Shown: in pieces, positions 47,335 through 60,374 of the stretch
How the letters are laid out: every line of letters starts with the position of its first letter
How positions within the stretch are numbered: the stretch's first letter is position 1
Assembly (NCBI GenBank): GCA_013407085.1
Contig: JACCGJ010023095.1
Location: 34,817 to 98,816, forward strand
Direction: 5' to 3'
Origin: Atriophallophorus winterbourni
Taxonomy: Eukaryota > Platyhelminthes > Trematoda > Plagiorchiida > Microphallidae
DNA length: 64,000 bases
Made by a program: the position numbers and the translations under genes
The notes under the pieces: model-generated
The model's input: the letters and a program-made list of their open reading frames with translations, nothing else
What the model was told of the DNA's origin: nothing
Databases searched by the model: none

Positions 47335-47828
47335 CGAACTTACAATACTAGCAGAACCTGTGGGTCGTCTTTTAAATGCTTTTATGCAACATGGATATAT
47401 TCCGAGTATTTGGAAGCTGGCTAATGTGATCCCGATACATAAAGGTGACAGTGGATCCTCAGTTTGTAAGTACTAGCATCTTATGTAAAATCCTGGAGAA
47501 ACTTATTAGGGATAGGATCTGTCGCCATCTAGTTAATTACTCGTTGCTGAACTCTGCTCAGCACGGTTTCTTTAAAGGGAAGTCGTGCCTAACAAACCTT
47601 TTATGTTTTCTTAACGAGGTCACCATGCGGCTAGATAAAGGCCAAGTTGAAATTTTCTACTTGGACTTTTGCAAGGCCTTTGATTGGGTAAACCACAGAT
47701 TGCATGCAACCAAACTTGGTTATATGGGTATCGATGGTCTTCTGAAGAAATGGATAATAGGCTTACTAAGCACTAGATACATTCGCGTCGGGATAGGCAG
47801 TATGTATTCTTCGAAAGTAAAAGTTGTT
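47335..47828 (+). pseudogene. CR1-like LINE reverse transcriptase, 5' half
   Basis: LAEPVGRLLNAFMQHGYIPS, WKLANVIPIHKGD, then after a one-base shift LCKILEKLIRDRICRHLV, QHGFFKGKSCLTNLL and DFCKAFDWVNHR. Interrupted at 47,828 by an RTE insertion; it resumes at 49,128. The left end is 5'-truncated and joined in frame to Gypsy protease sequence. Confidence 0.85.
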
Positions 47829-49127
47829 GTTTCGATCTGATAGGCTGCCCCCAAGGCTGCTGAGACTCGTTATTTCGTTCCACTCAGGCATGAAAGGCTG
47901 AGTCCATTTTAACGGTTGCAGTTCAGAAGCATTTGAAATTCGCCGAGGCGTCAAACAAGGGTGTGTTCTGGCTCCCACGCTGTTCGGCATTTTCTTTGCT
48001 CTGCTTCTGAAGCACGCTTTTAAGACGAGAACAGAAGGCATTTACATACGCACGCGAAGTGATGGCAAGCTTTTCAACCTGAACCGGTTGAGAGCACAAA
48101 CCAAAGTACGGGATGTGATAATCCGTGACCTGTTGTTTGCCGACGATGCAGCCTTTATTGCTCACTCCCAAGAGAACCTACAGTCGCTAATGGACTGTTT
48201 TTCGTCGGCATGCAAAGACTTTGGTCTAACAATCAGCATGAGCAGACCAAAGTCCTTGGTCAAGGGACTGCATCGCCACCAATCATCACTGTTGGAAACT
48301 GTCAGCTCGAACCAGTACATCATTTCACATATCTTGGTTCAACCATTGCGGATAACCTCTCGCTAGACACGGAGATTGATAAGCGGATTGGCAGAGCAGC
48401 TGTCATTTTGTCCCGATTGAACTCTCGTGTTTGGGTAACCGCAAGCTGACTGTAAAGACAAAGATGATGGTATACAGCGCGTGCGTACTAAATGCTTTAC
48501 TATACGGCAGTGAAACCTGGGACCACCCACGCAAGACACGAACGGAAGCTGAATGCTTTCCATCTACGAAGCATCCGTCGTATCTTGAACATATCGTGGA
48601 TGGACAGAGTGACTAACGCTGAAGTGCTTTCAAAAGCTGGTCTACAGAGCATGTTCACCCTATTACGTCAGCGCCGCCTGCGGTGGCTTGGTCATGTCTA
48701 TAGAATGGAAAATGGTCGTATTCCGAAAGATCTACTCTACGGTGAGTTGCAATTAGGAAGTCGACCATTGGGCAGACCGCACTTGCGGTACAAAGATGTT
48801 TTGCCAAAAGAGATATGAAAGCTCTTTGACATTGAACCCGCAAGCTGGGAAGAACTTGCTCTTGACCGCTCACTTTGGAGGCATTGTGTAAAGCGTCGAC
48901 TGCAAGCCGGGGAGGAGCAAATACAGCTCCTGGCTGCTGAACGCAGATCACGCCGCCGGCGTGCAACTGATGCAATACCACAGAGTTCTGACTATCGTTG
49001 CAAGCGCTGCGGGAGAGATTGTTCCTCCCGAATCGGACTGTTTAGTCATTCAAAAAGTTGCAAAACATGAACTTCATGCGATGTGATGTACATCCATGGT
49101 CGACATCGACCGACGGAGGCCAACAAC
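47829..49127 (+). mobile_element. RTE LINE, 5'-truncated, with 10-bp target duplication
   Basis: AAAAGTTGTT occurs at 47,819-47,828 and 49,128-49,137, flanking the element exactly. Inside are [60 protein letters not shown] and the finger, ending GGAGGCCAACAAC. Three or four single-base shifts. Removing the insert and one duplication restores the CR1 frame through KVKVVSGIPLGS. Confidence 0.9.
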
Positions 49128-50250
49128 AAAAGTTGTTAGTGGAATCCCACTGGGTTCTGTACTCGGACCGCTACTTTTGCTTATTTTCATTGATGATTTG
49201 GCAGGGTCGCTTAAGTGTCCCTGCTATATTTTTGCGGATGACGTCAAGTTTATCGGATCACTGGATGAACAGGATCTTCTTGAGGACATAGAAAAGGTCA
49301 TCAATTAGTCTGCTACATTGGATCTACCAGTAAACTTCACTAAAAGCTATCTCTTGTCTAAAGTCATTTAGAAGCTAGAGGTTGCTGGACCAGATGGTAT
49401 ACTTGAGATAAAAGGGGTGCCGAAAGTTCGTGACTTAGGTATAAAGTTTTCAGCGGAATTTAAATGGGCTGATCAATGTCCAGCTGCTGCACAGCGCGTT
49501 AGGAGAGAGCTTTTTCGCCTTCGATCATTTTTATCCTGCGGGTCCCCAGAGGTTTTCATACTATTATACAAAGCGATTGTGAGACCACATCTCGAGTATT
49601 GCGTTCAAGTATGGTCACCTTATTTGGAAAAAGATATTGCCAAGCTTGAAGGTGTTCAACGCCTAGCTACTCGTATGCTTGTAGGGCAATCGGGTAGGTC
49701 GTATGAGGAACGATTGCTGAGTCTGGAGCTCTTCTCACTAAAAAGGAGGCGGCAACGTGGGGATCTGATTGAAACCTTCAAAATCATGTCAGGTTCCAGC
49801 ACTTTTCATCTCAGTGAATTGTACGCTTTGGCGCCAAGTGTGGGTACTCGAGGCCACTCATTAAAACTGTCAAGCGACATGTCAGGTCGAATGTTTGTAA
49901 GTTCTTCTTTAGTGAAAGAGTAGTAAATTACTGGTATCGTCTTCCTAAAGAGGTTGTTTGTTCTACTTCGGTAGGGGGTTTCAAGAATGGACTTGACTTT
50001 TTGTGGCCATCATTATTTCCTGATTTATATCCGTAAGAGAATAGTTGGTATGATCCTCTGGTTGTCCTTGAAACGCACTAATGTTTTTCCTCACCTATTG
50101 GGAAGGGCAGTTTTTCTGTTGCGTTCCAGATTACTCTCATTCCAGAGGATATTTGTGAAGATATTGTTTGAAGTTGTGGACGCTCTTCTGTGGCATACCA
50201 CCGACCGAAATCTGGACGCTCGATTGGCTCGTTAGCCACATGCTGTCCTG
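49128..50250 (+). pseudogene. CR1-like LINE reverse transcriptase, 3' half and 3' tail
   Basis: VVSGIPLGSVLGPLLLLIFI and IFADDVKFIGSLDEQ hold the catalytic aspartates. A stop at 49,306 follows, then KVRDLGIKFSAEFKWADQC, YKAIVRPHLEYCVQVWSPY and the YWYRLPKEVV block after stops at 49,921. The element ends in non-coding sequence near 50,250. Same general family as 14.4-17.3 kb but distinct in sequence. Confidence 0.85.
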
Positions 50251-50269
50251 TGCAAACTAAACTGAACTG

Positions 50270-51490
50270 AACATGAATCAGATTAATTGCAAAATAAATC
50301 TTTATCAGCAATCTAGCGAGGTAAATTCGTATCGCGCGCTCAATTCATACTAAGGGACGCGATATTGGCTTTGCGTAAATAAGAACGATTTAAAAGCCAT
50401 TAGGACCTCATGCAGTGGGCGTGCGTTCTCGGACGAAATGACTGATCAATCTCTCACATTCACGGAAGAGTCGATCGACGATCATATCCTGAAATCGGTA
50501 GAGGCACAGCTCTGTCATGTGATAAACTTAAGTCCTTTTGATCAATAGGAAATCTGTGTCAAGATGACCGCGAAAAATTATAGGGAATGCATTGGGAGGT
50601 GGGTAACAATAGAGTAAAAAATGTTTAAATGCATCAGGTGGGACGGAAGGACGGAGGTTAAAGGCATAAGAAGATAGCCAGCAAACCTTCACAAACTGAA
50701 CAGTCACAAGATCATTTCGGTTGGTGCTGTGACAACCAAAGATCAAGTTTCTTGTAACAAGTGCATCTGCTGAACTCAGAGCCATTGAAATAAACCCGAG
50801 GAATTCCCCAATGCGGGGTTTGACATCGCTCACCATCCAAGATAGTTAAGATTACCTCTTTAAATTTTTGAGGATTTAACGAAAAACCGAGTGAGGATGA
50901 CCATTAGTTGATGGTATTTATCATTGATTCTGGCACAGAAGAAAGGTGAAAACAAACGAAACGTCGTGACGTATTTAAGAATAGGAGTGGAAGGAAATCG
51001 CATAAAATCAAAAATTTAAATATCCAGAATAAGAAGGGAGAAAACATTTCGCGCTGCAAAACACCGCGAGGAATTGGTATCCAATGAGAGACCTTGCAAT
51101 TCACTGGAGTATGTAGTGAAAAACTTTCACTTTGTTTCTTCGTATTGAAAACGGCCTTTAAATTAGGAGGCAATCCAGTGAATTCTGTTCAAATAACTCG
51201 TGACAACACTATTGATAGCGTTGTTCTAATCAAGGATGCAAACTTGCACGGTGTTCGATTTAGAAACAAGTGAACGGGATTCGTTTTCTTTTAGCACAGT
51301 AAATAAGTCAACCGCCGAACGATTCGGTCGGTATGCAAACTGATGAGAATCTTCTAACTGACAGCTCCAAACCGTGTGTCGCAGCACAATATTTTCAAGA
51401 AATTTGAGTAACTGTGAAGTAAAAGTAATAGGCAAAACTTCCCAAGATCGCTTTTGCAAATCAGAGTTATGCATACTAGCTTCCAAAATT
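50270..51490 (-). pseudogene. Rex/CR1-like LINE reverse transcriptase
   Basis: Minus strand: LPITFTSQLLKFLENIVLRH, SHQFAYRPNRSAVDLFTVL, then a decayed palm (SLDTNSSRCFAARNVFSLLI), and a C-terminal block CWLSSYAFNLRPSVPPDAFK followed by CERLISHFVRERTP. Several stops and shifts, no FADD or YADD box retained. A different LINE subfamily from those around it. Confidence 0.72.
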
Positions 51491-51589
51491 CAAGCATGAA
51501 GGCTTTCTATATGCATCTATTAAAAAAGATGAAATAGGTTATAGTGTTTTCCGTTTGCATAACTTTTACTGTGCTTGTTTTACTGCTTA

Positions 51590-51800
51590 TACCGAGTAGC
51601 GGTTTTCTGTACATAATAAAGCGCGCGGTTTTTGGGTTACACTTGGCGTGACGCATCTCTTGTTCTGTTTTAAGACTAGATCCATCCACTGTCGTGATTG
51701 TGCTGGAGTTTATGTGTTCTGTGGTTGCGTGATCTAAACTACATCGGAAAAGCATTGTGTTCCGACTATAAACTATAAACTGCTAGTGGTAACACTCCTA
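51590..51800 (+). repeat. Possible 5' LTR end of Gypsy element 2
   Basis: AATAAAGCGCGCGG near 51,617 looks like an LTR polyadenylation signal, and gag begins about 100 bases downstream. No second LTR was found to confirm it. Confidence 0.4.
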
Positions 51801-51903
51801 GTTGCCTAGTCTTATTTATTACTTTTATCTCGAATTTGGATTACTTTTTCATCCATTTCCGTATACGCAGTTTGCTTTCTCATTTTTTTATTTTTCTCAC
51901 AAC

Positions 51904-54900
51904 ATGAAATCTGACAGTGAATCCAACGACGTCGCAGCGGAGAAAATAAGCCATTTTACATTACCCTCGTGATCCTAGTTTATGGTTTGCACAAATTGAA
52001 GCGCTATTCGAATCATATCGCGTCACAACGCAACGAACACAGTACAATCGTGTGGTTGGCATGCTCCCGCCTTCCGTTGCCAAGGAAGTTGCTGATCTTT
52101 TTTACACCCGTGCGTCTACCAGTATCTTTACGATGTCCTAAAATCAACTGTGATTTACGCATTGGCTCGACTGACGAACAAAACTTAAGCAAACTACTTT
52201 CTGGCGCCGAACATCGCGACCGTTCCCCTTCCCAACATTTGCGACACCTCGAGCAATTACAGGGCCGTCAATAAATTAACGACAATGTATTGCGACAGAT
52301 ATGGTTGCAGAGCCTTTCTCAAGAAATTCGTAAAGTGCTGGCTGACATGGATGCTAACACCAGCTTAGATCGACTCGCCAAGGTGTCAGATAAAGTTCAT
52401 CACATTGCACAAAATGCGTCCATCTCCCGTGTATCCCCAAACCCCACACCTGCTTATTTTCCTAATCCCCTTGAGAAAGAACATTCTGACTCAAAATCCA
52501 AGTTCAATGAATTCTCCTTGCACATCCAAAACCTTTTCCGTGCCCGGAGTACCTCTCGCGGGAGATTTTCTCAGCGGTTTAGAAGCAGATCCTACAGTTG
52601 TTCAAAAAGACCTACTATTTGTTACTACCACCGTCGATTTGGCGCGAAGGCTATTCACTGCACGTCGACATGTACTTTTACCACTGAGACCGAAGAACAG
52701 GGAATCTTCGTCGCCTGGCAGTAAACACGGCGGCTCTGTCTGGCAATACCACTAGCCGTCTACTCCACGTCTGCTATGGTTCAAACAGTTTGCGTTTTCT
52801 GATCGACACTGGTGCGGAAGTCAGCGTTATCCCACCCACAAAATCAGACTGCAAGAACCAATCCCCCCGACTCTCCGAGCGGCAAATGGTACCCGAATTT
52901 CCACTTAGGGTAAGCGTTTCATTTCTGTAGATCTAGGTCTACGACGCAATTTTCAGTGGATTTTCATTGTGGCTGATGTAAAAGTGCCGATTTTGGGTGC
53001 AGACTTTCTTTCTAATTTTAATCTTTCTGTTAATTTGGCTAATCGTAAGCTTATCGACAATTTAACAAAGCTTAATACATTGGTAGTTTTCTGTAATTCA
53101 CCCATACAAACAATTCGTTTGCTTATTCCAGACACATCCTCTACATACAGTTCCCTCGTGACCGAATTTCCTGATATTTATAAACCTTCATCCTCTACCA
53201 CTCCTTTTAGACTCTATGTCAAACACCATATTTTGACCCGCGGGCTGCCTTTTTTTAACAAACCTCGCAGATTGGCTCTCAAAAAGCTCGAAGTTGTCAA
53301 ATTGGAATTCGAGCACATGTTGGAGCTTGGTATTGTTCGAACCTTTCATTCTCCCTGGGCTACCCCTCTGCACATTGTTGAAACGAACAAAGCGGACGCC
53401 TGGCGCCCATGTGGTGATTATCATGCCCTAAATCGAGTGACTGTCCCACATCGTTATCCGATCCCCCACGTACACGATTTTGCCCTATCCCTCAACGTGA
53501 AATCCGTTTTCTCTAAGTTGGATCTAGTTCGTGCCTATCATCAGATACCCGTCGCTGAAGATGACATCCCAAAGACCGCAATCAACACTCCATTCGGTAT
53601 GTTCGAATTTCTAAAAATGCCATTTGGCATACGAAATGCTGCTCATTTATTCCAGAGATTCATGGATCAGGTTTTTCAAGGTTTTTCTTTTGTTCATGTG
53701 TATATCGATGTTCTTATCGCTAGTCCGACTACTACAGAACACGTTGAACACCTGCGCACAGTTTTTCATCGTTTGTCACATTACGGCATTATTGTCAATC
53801 CTGACAAATGTTTGTTTGGAGTTGCTTCTTTGAAAATCCTCGGTCAATTTGTCGATAGTTCTGGTATCAAACCTGTGCCACAAAAAGTATCAGCCATCAG
53901 TAAGTATCCCTGTCCAACTTCCCTTCGCCAGTTGAGGCTTTTTCTCAGTCTTGTGAACTATTATAGGCGGTTCATTCCACATTGTGCTGCTGTATCACAG
54001 CCAATGACAGATTCACTACGCAGAAAGGAGCGCGATTTTAGGAATGTCTTTCGAATGTTTAAAATATGCCTTGAATGCAGCTACTTCACTGACGTACATA
54101 TCTACGTGTTCCAACGGGGAGTTATCACTCGCCACAAACGCCTCTCAAGAAGCAGTCGGTGCACTCTTTCAACAAGAAGTCGACGGTACCATCAAACCAC
54201 TTGCTTTCTTTTCCCGACGTCTCCAACCAGCTCAGACACGATATATTACGTTTGGCCGTTTATTGTTGGCCATCTATTATGCAATACGTCATTTTCGCTA
54301 TTTGCTAGAAGGTCGTAATTTCACTGTTTGGACCGACCACTAGCCCATAATATTTGCCATTGCTGCTCCTTCAGATAAATATTCACCTAGTGAGATTCGA
54401 CATTTGGACTTTATTTCACAATTCACGAGTGATAATGAATACTTGTCTGGACCGTCCAATACTGTTGCTGATGCATTTTTCCGTATAGAAATTTAAGCAA
54501 TCTGTCATTCCCCCTTGGATCTACAGCAGCTAGCCCTTGCTCCAACAGTACGACACATCATCATTTTCTCGTGTTCGACAAATTCCCATGCCCAATTCAA
54601 ACTTGCACATATTGTGTGATATTTCTACTGCCCAACCCCGTCCTTTGGTTCCCGCTTCATTCAGAAGAATTGTTTTCGATCAAATCCACGGTTTATCTCA
54701 TCCCGGTATCCGCGCTACTCGCAAACTTATCATCGAGCGTTTTATCTGGCCGAGTATGTATGACCCTCCTGCAGATAACGAAAGTCCAGCTGGTGAACAA
54801 CTTTTGGTTCTATTCGTCGTCAATTCTTCAACATTCCTGAATCATACAAAGAGGCCGTACCACCTGTCATATATAACTCACCATTTCCCATCCGCCACCA

Positions 54901-54950
54901 CCTTCCTACATTTTCTAATTTCAAAGCATAAATGTTCTTTTTTCAGTTTC
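51904..54950 (+). pseudogene. Gypsy retrotransposon gag-pol, decayed
   Basis: Gag: LWFAQIEALFESYRV and VVGMLPPSVAKEVADL, with shifts. Protease: LRFLIDTGAEVSVIPP near 52,800. RT (52,969-54,020): [50 protein letters not shown], with the catalytic box reading VYIDVLIA where YxDD is expected. RNase [16 protein letters not shown] and FTVWTDH near 54,340. Zinc-binding HHCC start: IHGLSHPGIRATRKLI. The integrase core is then deleted; ESYKEAVPPVIYNSPFPIRH near 54,850 appears to be the pol end. At least five frame breaks. Inactive. Confidence 0.85.
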
Positions 54951-55524
54951 CTGAAACAACTATTCCAAAAAAAAGTCAATTCATGCATATATAATATATT
55001 TTTATTTTTTTATGACAATTTTATTACTACTTTCACCACTTTCTCCTTGAGTAGCTTCTATTTCTGCTGTCCATTTATTCGTATCCTTCCCATTCGTCAA
55101 TCTTGACCATATTTTGAAAGAACTTTATTGTTATCTGACAATAACACTTTTTTCTTAAAAATTGTAATTTCGTTTCCGTTATTTACCAAAAAAAGATTTA
55201 AAAATTCCGCTCACTTAGGTCATTTGTACTATCATATTTTACTTTGATTTACAAATTTTTAAAACCTGATCAGGTATTGCATGTCTTGGTTGACCAAGAA
55301 TATATTATTATTATTATAAAAAATGAACGGCTGGCTAATACGTTTGGAAACAATCAAGCCGTTGCCGGAGTTGGTAGGACGATGTTGAATACAATTTCTG
55401 ACTGCGTAGCGGGACTCTGGTTTCCGAATTTCCCTAGAGGCTTTTCCATGATTTTATCTAACCACAAGGCAGTGGGGGCTTAAGATAAGGGTTTTTCTTC
55501 CTTTTGGTCGCACGCCTTCATTAG
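54951..55524. other. No gene recognised
   Basis: T-rich stretch after the Gypsy pol end, then non-coding sequence. No 3' LTR matching 51,590 was seen. Confidence 0.45.
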
Positions 55525-55748
55525 GGGGAGCAGATATATCTCTTAACTGCTGAACGCAGATCAATCCGGTGGCGTGCAACTGACAAGCATTGACCGAGTT
55601 CTGCCTATGGTTGCAGGCGATGCTGTAGTTATTGTTACTCCCGAATTAGATGAATATTCATTCAGAAGTTTTGGAAAATGAAACCAACATGCGATTGTTA
55701 TGTAAATATATGATGGGCATCGATAGAAGGAGGCCAACAACAACAAAG
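55525..55748 (+). pseudogene. RTE LINE, short 3' tail
   Basis: GAACGCAGATCAATCCGGTG, GTTGCAGGCGATGCTGTAGT and GGAGGCCAACAACAACAAAG match the last 220 bp of the RTE family. Strongly 5'-truncated. Confidence 0.78.
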
Positions 55749-56810
55749 AAAGAAAATATTGCATCTTTCATTGTAATTCGTCTAGAACGGAACATGTCTC
55801 CTATCTCTAATTAATGCACGTGTGGATTGGAGGGATCAGAATCTAGGTTGTTGCATCCGATAACGTTCGCTTGCGAAACAGAAATGTCAGTCCGATGTGT
55901 CACGTAGATTATGAAGGACAATTTTTGACCCTGAAAAATGCGGTGCCACGTCAATTTCTCCGTTTACCGTCATGATTCACAAACAACCATCGATCTAAGC
56001 TTATCCAAAAAGCGCGCAGAAATATCTATTGTGTAATATACTAATTAAAACAAGCATCTATGGAAATTAAAGTACATTTGAAAAGAATGAGAAATTATAA
56101 AATACCAAACGTTGTAGCAGTTTTCGACAGACCGGTGAGGGTGTAAAATACACCGAGGTGAGTTTAGGAGAAGAATTCAGATTATGAAGTGGTGTATTAG
56201 CAAACACTGTGCTAAAATTGTACAGAGTTGAGACCGTAAAGCATCAGCACCCTCTTATGCTTTAGTGGTCAATTGATCTGAGAACTTTTGTTTGTAATTT
56301 CCATTTTGCAATAAAATGTTGATATAAGATATTTTGATAAAACAAAAAGTTGGTGGTTAGATTTTTTTGATGATAAACCCTGTAATGGTGCACTACACAA
56401 TAACTGAACAATTTTACTAAGTGCACCTCACCACAAACAAATTAGGAATAAAATTAACAACGCTACAGTTTTTACCACTTGAGCATTTGAAGATAAGAAA
56501 ACGCTCGATGTTTTTTTTTCTGGCAATTGAGGCATGGCTTCGCTCAATTCGTGAGCACTTGATTTATCTTTATCCAAATATAGCGTGTGCAGATTATGTT
56601 CCGTGTAAAGCACGTGCTCGGGTGGGAGGGACCATGCACTTAGTCGAATAGTGGACGTCGTAATGGTAGTGGGAATTTTGATGGGTAACATTAGTACTGA
56701 AATAGCACGTGACCTGTTGATCACTGATCGGTTGGAAAGATGAGGATTCACGACAACGTGTTATCTCATGTTTTGTATGTAATGTGAAACAGAGAAAGGT
56801 AGTGTGAAAG
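55749..56810. other. No gene recognised
   Basis: AT-rich sequence with short frames on both strands. No domain recognised. Confidence 0.4.
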
Positions 56811-56817
56811 TAGTAGA

Positions 56818-57132
56818 TTAAATTTGGATAATGTGCATGTGCGATAGGGCATCAGCGGCAAAATTTGCAATACTTATAATGGAACTGATGTCTGTAATCA
56901 ACTGGTCAATCAAATCAAGATGTCGCGCTTCACGTTGTGAGTCGCGATACAACTCTCCACTGAAAGCGAATGTCAAAGGTTCATGAAAATTCAATACAGT
57001 TAAATGATGGCTTTTTAAAATGCGGCGAAAGTGTTTGATAGCCAAGTAAATGGCCAGTAACCCCCAGCCGAATGTGCTGTATTTTGTTTCCGCTTCTTGT
57101 AAACGCTTCAAAAAGAAACCAGTGTGCTGCAA
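56818..57132 (-). pseudogene. Gypsy RNase H fragment
   Basis: Minus strand: GFFLKRLQEAETKYSTFG, LLAIYLAIKHFRRIL, LTVLNFHEPLTFAF and NFAADALSHMHI. This is the end of the RNase H domain; TDHKPL has become NFHEPL. Isolated fragment, orientation opposite to Gypsy element 2. Confidence 0.8.
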
Positions 57133-57162
57133 ATGGTCAAGATCAGTTGCTACGAAACATCA

Positions 57163-57450
57163 CTAACAAAAGTTTATAAATAAATATGGCTCAACCCAGA
57201 AAAAATGAACATAATCGTTTTTGCATACATCGTATTGAAAAGGCGATTGGGTAACTTCGTACACATTTTGGCTACCGCGATAAATTTTCATTATCCTATG
57301 CGTTTTTTCCAACATTCGTTTTTTCGTTATTGTAATAGTCAGTCTATTATAAATCGGTGAGCCCGAAATACACGCATCCTTCGTGTAACTTTTCCGGAAC
57401 GTCAGATTTTCTCGCTTCACATCGGCGTATTTTAGGTAATTTGTTCATGT
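57163..57450 (-). other. Unrecognised open frame
   Basis: The minus-strand frame of about 90 codons is lysine/tyrosine-rich (KKRMLEKTHRIMKIYRGSQN) and ends FINFC. No family recognised. It lies next to the Gypsy fragment and could be part of a transposon or chance. Confidence 0.3.
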
Positions 57451-57629
57451 ATAATCGTGCGTTTTCGCATTGTTCGCTCCTGTCGTATTTTAGAAGTTAT
57501 AATTCTTTGTATAATTCTGTGTAACATGAGTGATACGGTTATCACAATACTCAGTTTTATTTTTCAGGACCCAGAATATTTGTATCATTTTTCAGAAAAT
57601 GAACTTAGTTCTAAAATACAGTTGATGAC

Positions 57630-57775
57630 TCAGCCATGTTTTCGTATTTACCTCAGAAACTCCCAGCTGATGTGTTGTTAGAGGTACGCGAAGCTGTTCT
57701 GGCTGCCCCCATAGGTGACCGCAACTGTAGCGTCAAACAGACCTTGATATATCGCGCTCATGTCTGAACGATTTA
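57630..57775 (+). pseudogene. Possible Gypsy gag fragment
   Basis: FSYLPQKLPADVLLEVREAV, LAAPIGDRNCSVKQTLIYR resembles the gag LPPDVAxEVxDL region followed by the LKxxLIxR motif. Short. Confidence 0.45.
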
Positions 57776-58560
57776 GGCTAAATCAGTTGTTTATCAACAT
57801 AGAAATTGCCAACAAAAAGTCATCTATCATACTAAAATATAAAGGTAACGGGCTGCTCAAATTTGGTACGTGATCCCACTTTACTGGTTGTTTTTACGCC
57901 GCTAATATTTAAAGTAATTTATATACATATTTTACCACAATTTTATTAAAATAATATTTGTTGAATTAATAAAATAAATCTGGTTAAAATGAAGTCGGAT
58001 ACCTTAATATCTTCTCGAATTGAATTTGGTGAAATATAAATAAATAAATATTTCATTTTCGGAATTCCAAGGCATGCCAAGCATGATCGATAATTATCAA
58101 AGTTGTTTGTATACATGAAGCATAAAAAATGGACAATAATTATTAACATTTTCAAGGTCATACGTGCTGGGAATTTTTTTGTTCGTTAAAATGGTTAAGG
58201 TAAATAATAATCAATCAGTTTTACAGAAATTCAATATATGAGCAGTTATTGTATGAAAAGAAAATCGGGTGAGGGGAAAATGATACGAAGAATATTGAAG
58301 AACGATGGACCGGAACATCGAAGATGCGAGGAATCTCGAAGAGAGAGAATCTTCAAAAATGTTTAGTTGGAACACATTATTATTGTCGAATATATGTTCT
58401 AAATGGAGAGTGTCTTTTCGTGGGTATTCGTAGAAGATTTGGCGTCCCAGTGTTGACTCGTTTGTGAACCGGAATTCTTCATATGGATGTAAAGAGGTAA
58501 TCTGGAAAATAAATACTAAGGGACGGAGTAACTGTTCACTATGAAAGTTGAAAAACTGAT
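57776..58560. other. No gene recognised
   Basis: AT-rich, nothing recognised. Confidence 0.45.
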
Positions 58561-58567
58561 ATCACTG

Positions 58568-59240
58568 TTAATATCCAGCAATGCCATGATTGTATAGTTC
58601 ATCTAATGAGACATCTAGGTTGAGAAGTTTCATTAATTTTTCAACTGTGAGAAATGAATTCAGATGTGATTTAAAATCACATAGTGAGGTACAAAGTCTT
58701 ATGTTTTTCGGAAGAATATTCCAGAGTTTAGCGTATTTATTTAGGTAGAAGTTACTTCTCACTTTCGTACAGGATCTAGGTAATTCCACTAGGTTATCTT
58801 GATTTCTTAAATTATATCTAGAACCTTGTCGGAAGCGAATAGACGAATTTATATCTATATTATCAGAAGATATTATTCTAAAGAACAGTATTAGGTTGTG
58901 TCTAATTCTACGGAACCATAGTGGTTCTAGCTTGAGCTGCGTACATCTTTCTCTATATGATTGATTCGAGCTATATCCGGTGATTGATTTGGTAAAAGTA
59001 CGTTGTACTTTTTCCAAAAGGATGGTATCGGTTTTATTTATACTGCTATATATTATATTACAGTAATCAAAGAGGGGTATGGTGAAAAGTTTATAAAGTT
59101 CTAACTTACAGTGTGGGAGAGTAAAGAACTTATGAATCATATTAACACTCTGCTTTGCTTTTGAGATCACGTGATGTATATGCTCGTTGAATGTAAGCGA
59201 TGCTGAATATTTGAACCCAAGATCACGTGTGCAATCGATA
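58568..59240 (-). pseudogene. CR1-like LINE, RT C-terminal part
   Basis: Minus strand: CTRDLGFKYSASLTFNEHI, then SKAKQSVNMIHKFF, YKLFTIPLFDYCNIIYSSI, LLEKVQRTFTKSITGY, KLWNILPKNIRLC and a terminal LDELYNHGIAGY before the stop. This 200-codon stretch is open, so it is relatively young. 5'-truncated before the catalytic box. Confidence 0.8.
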
Positions 59241-59443
59241 ATTTGAATAGGATTACTATTAGAAGAATTGAGTTATCAGGAATTGTACATCTTAAAGCCA
59301 AGTAATCGTACTGTCAAATTGGACAGTGAAACTTCAGTTATTTTCATTAAATTGAAAAAAATTAGAATCGGGGGTGTCAGAACTTAGAAATGACAAGCAA
59401 TATGCAACTCCAGCTATAATTCTATAAAACCTTTTTATCACTG

Positions 59444-60370
59444 ATGAACCCTGAATTGGGTATTGACCAAGATATATTGATCGGAGCCAATGAATTAATA
59501 GAAACCATGTGCACAGATTATGTCAAAAAAGAAGCTCATTCAAAAAATAAAATCATCTTGAATGTTGCAGATAATTATCCTTTAAACGATTTAGAATGTA
59601 TATATTTCAAACATATGGCATTTTAATAGAATGTTTAACCATATTCCAAATACGTAAAAACACAATTGAACAACGTATACCTGTTTTATTAAAATTCACA
59701 GATAAGAGTGGTGCTTCGTAATTACTTGCTAATAAAAACCTTTTGAAAAGTATACCAATGTTCTCTAATGTCTTCATTGAACCGGATTAACGTCTTTGTA
59801 ACAGAAATAAAACTATAAAAGACGCACATTTATTAGCTCTACTATATGTAACAATACTTTAGATAAGGATGAACGAATGCAACATGAACATCTAATTTAA
59901 AATATCTCTAATAATTCCCAAAGTTCAAAACCCACACCTGATAATCATGGTATGTGTGAAACATGACCTTTGCATCGACGCCTGCCGCGTTTGACTAAAT
60001 TAAGACAAACACGACTTTTCTATCAAATTCTGCTACGTGTAGAGAGGCAGTAATCAGGCAACCTAATCGAAAACCTATGAAGACAACTAATCATATAAGA
60101 TGTTTACCTAGTCTCGATAACCATATTGAAACTTCCCCTTCCCTAATGAAAAACCACCTACCACATAAACGGAGTATCACCATTCACCAATTACTCCTGA
60201 ACCTATTTCTAATATTCAACCATATTATAATTCAGCTACCACTACACAATATCCCACCTCTTATAATAATTATATACCTCAACCTTGATTTTATAATCCA
60301 TATGTATCTCACTTCACTTATGAACCATACTTTAATACTAATACCACATTTTTTCAAAAGCATATGAACT
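59444..60370 (+). pseudogene. CR1-like LINE, ORF1-like region
   Basis: GANELIETMCTDYVKKEAHS, then after a shift LLKFTDKSGAS and NLLKSIPMFSNVFIEPD. These resemble the RRM-like part of LINE ORF1 (a VTLKSxxDK, ANRxLLK, VFISPDxT pattern). A Tyr/Pro/Thr-rich linker (YYNSATTTQYPTSYNNYIPQ) leads toward the endonuclease. Many breaks. Confidence 0.6.
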
Positions 60371-60374
60371 AAAA

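Noticed and set aside
56421..56751. Overlapping frames of 76 and 107 codons
   Set aside because: No domain and no repeat of either frame elsewhere; probably chance.
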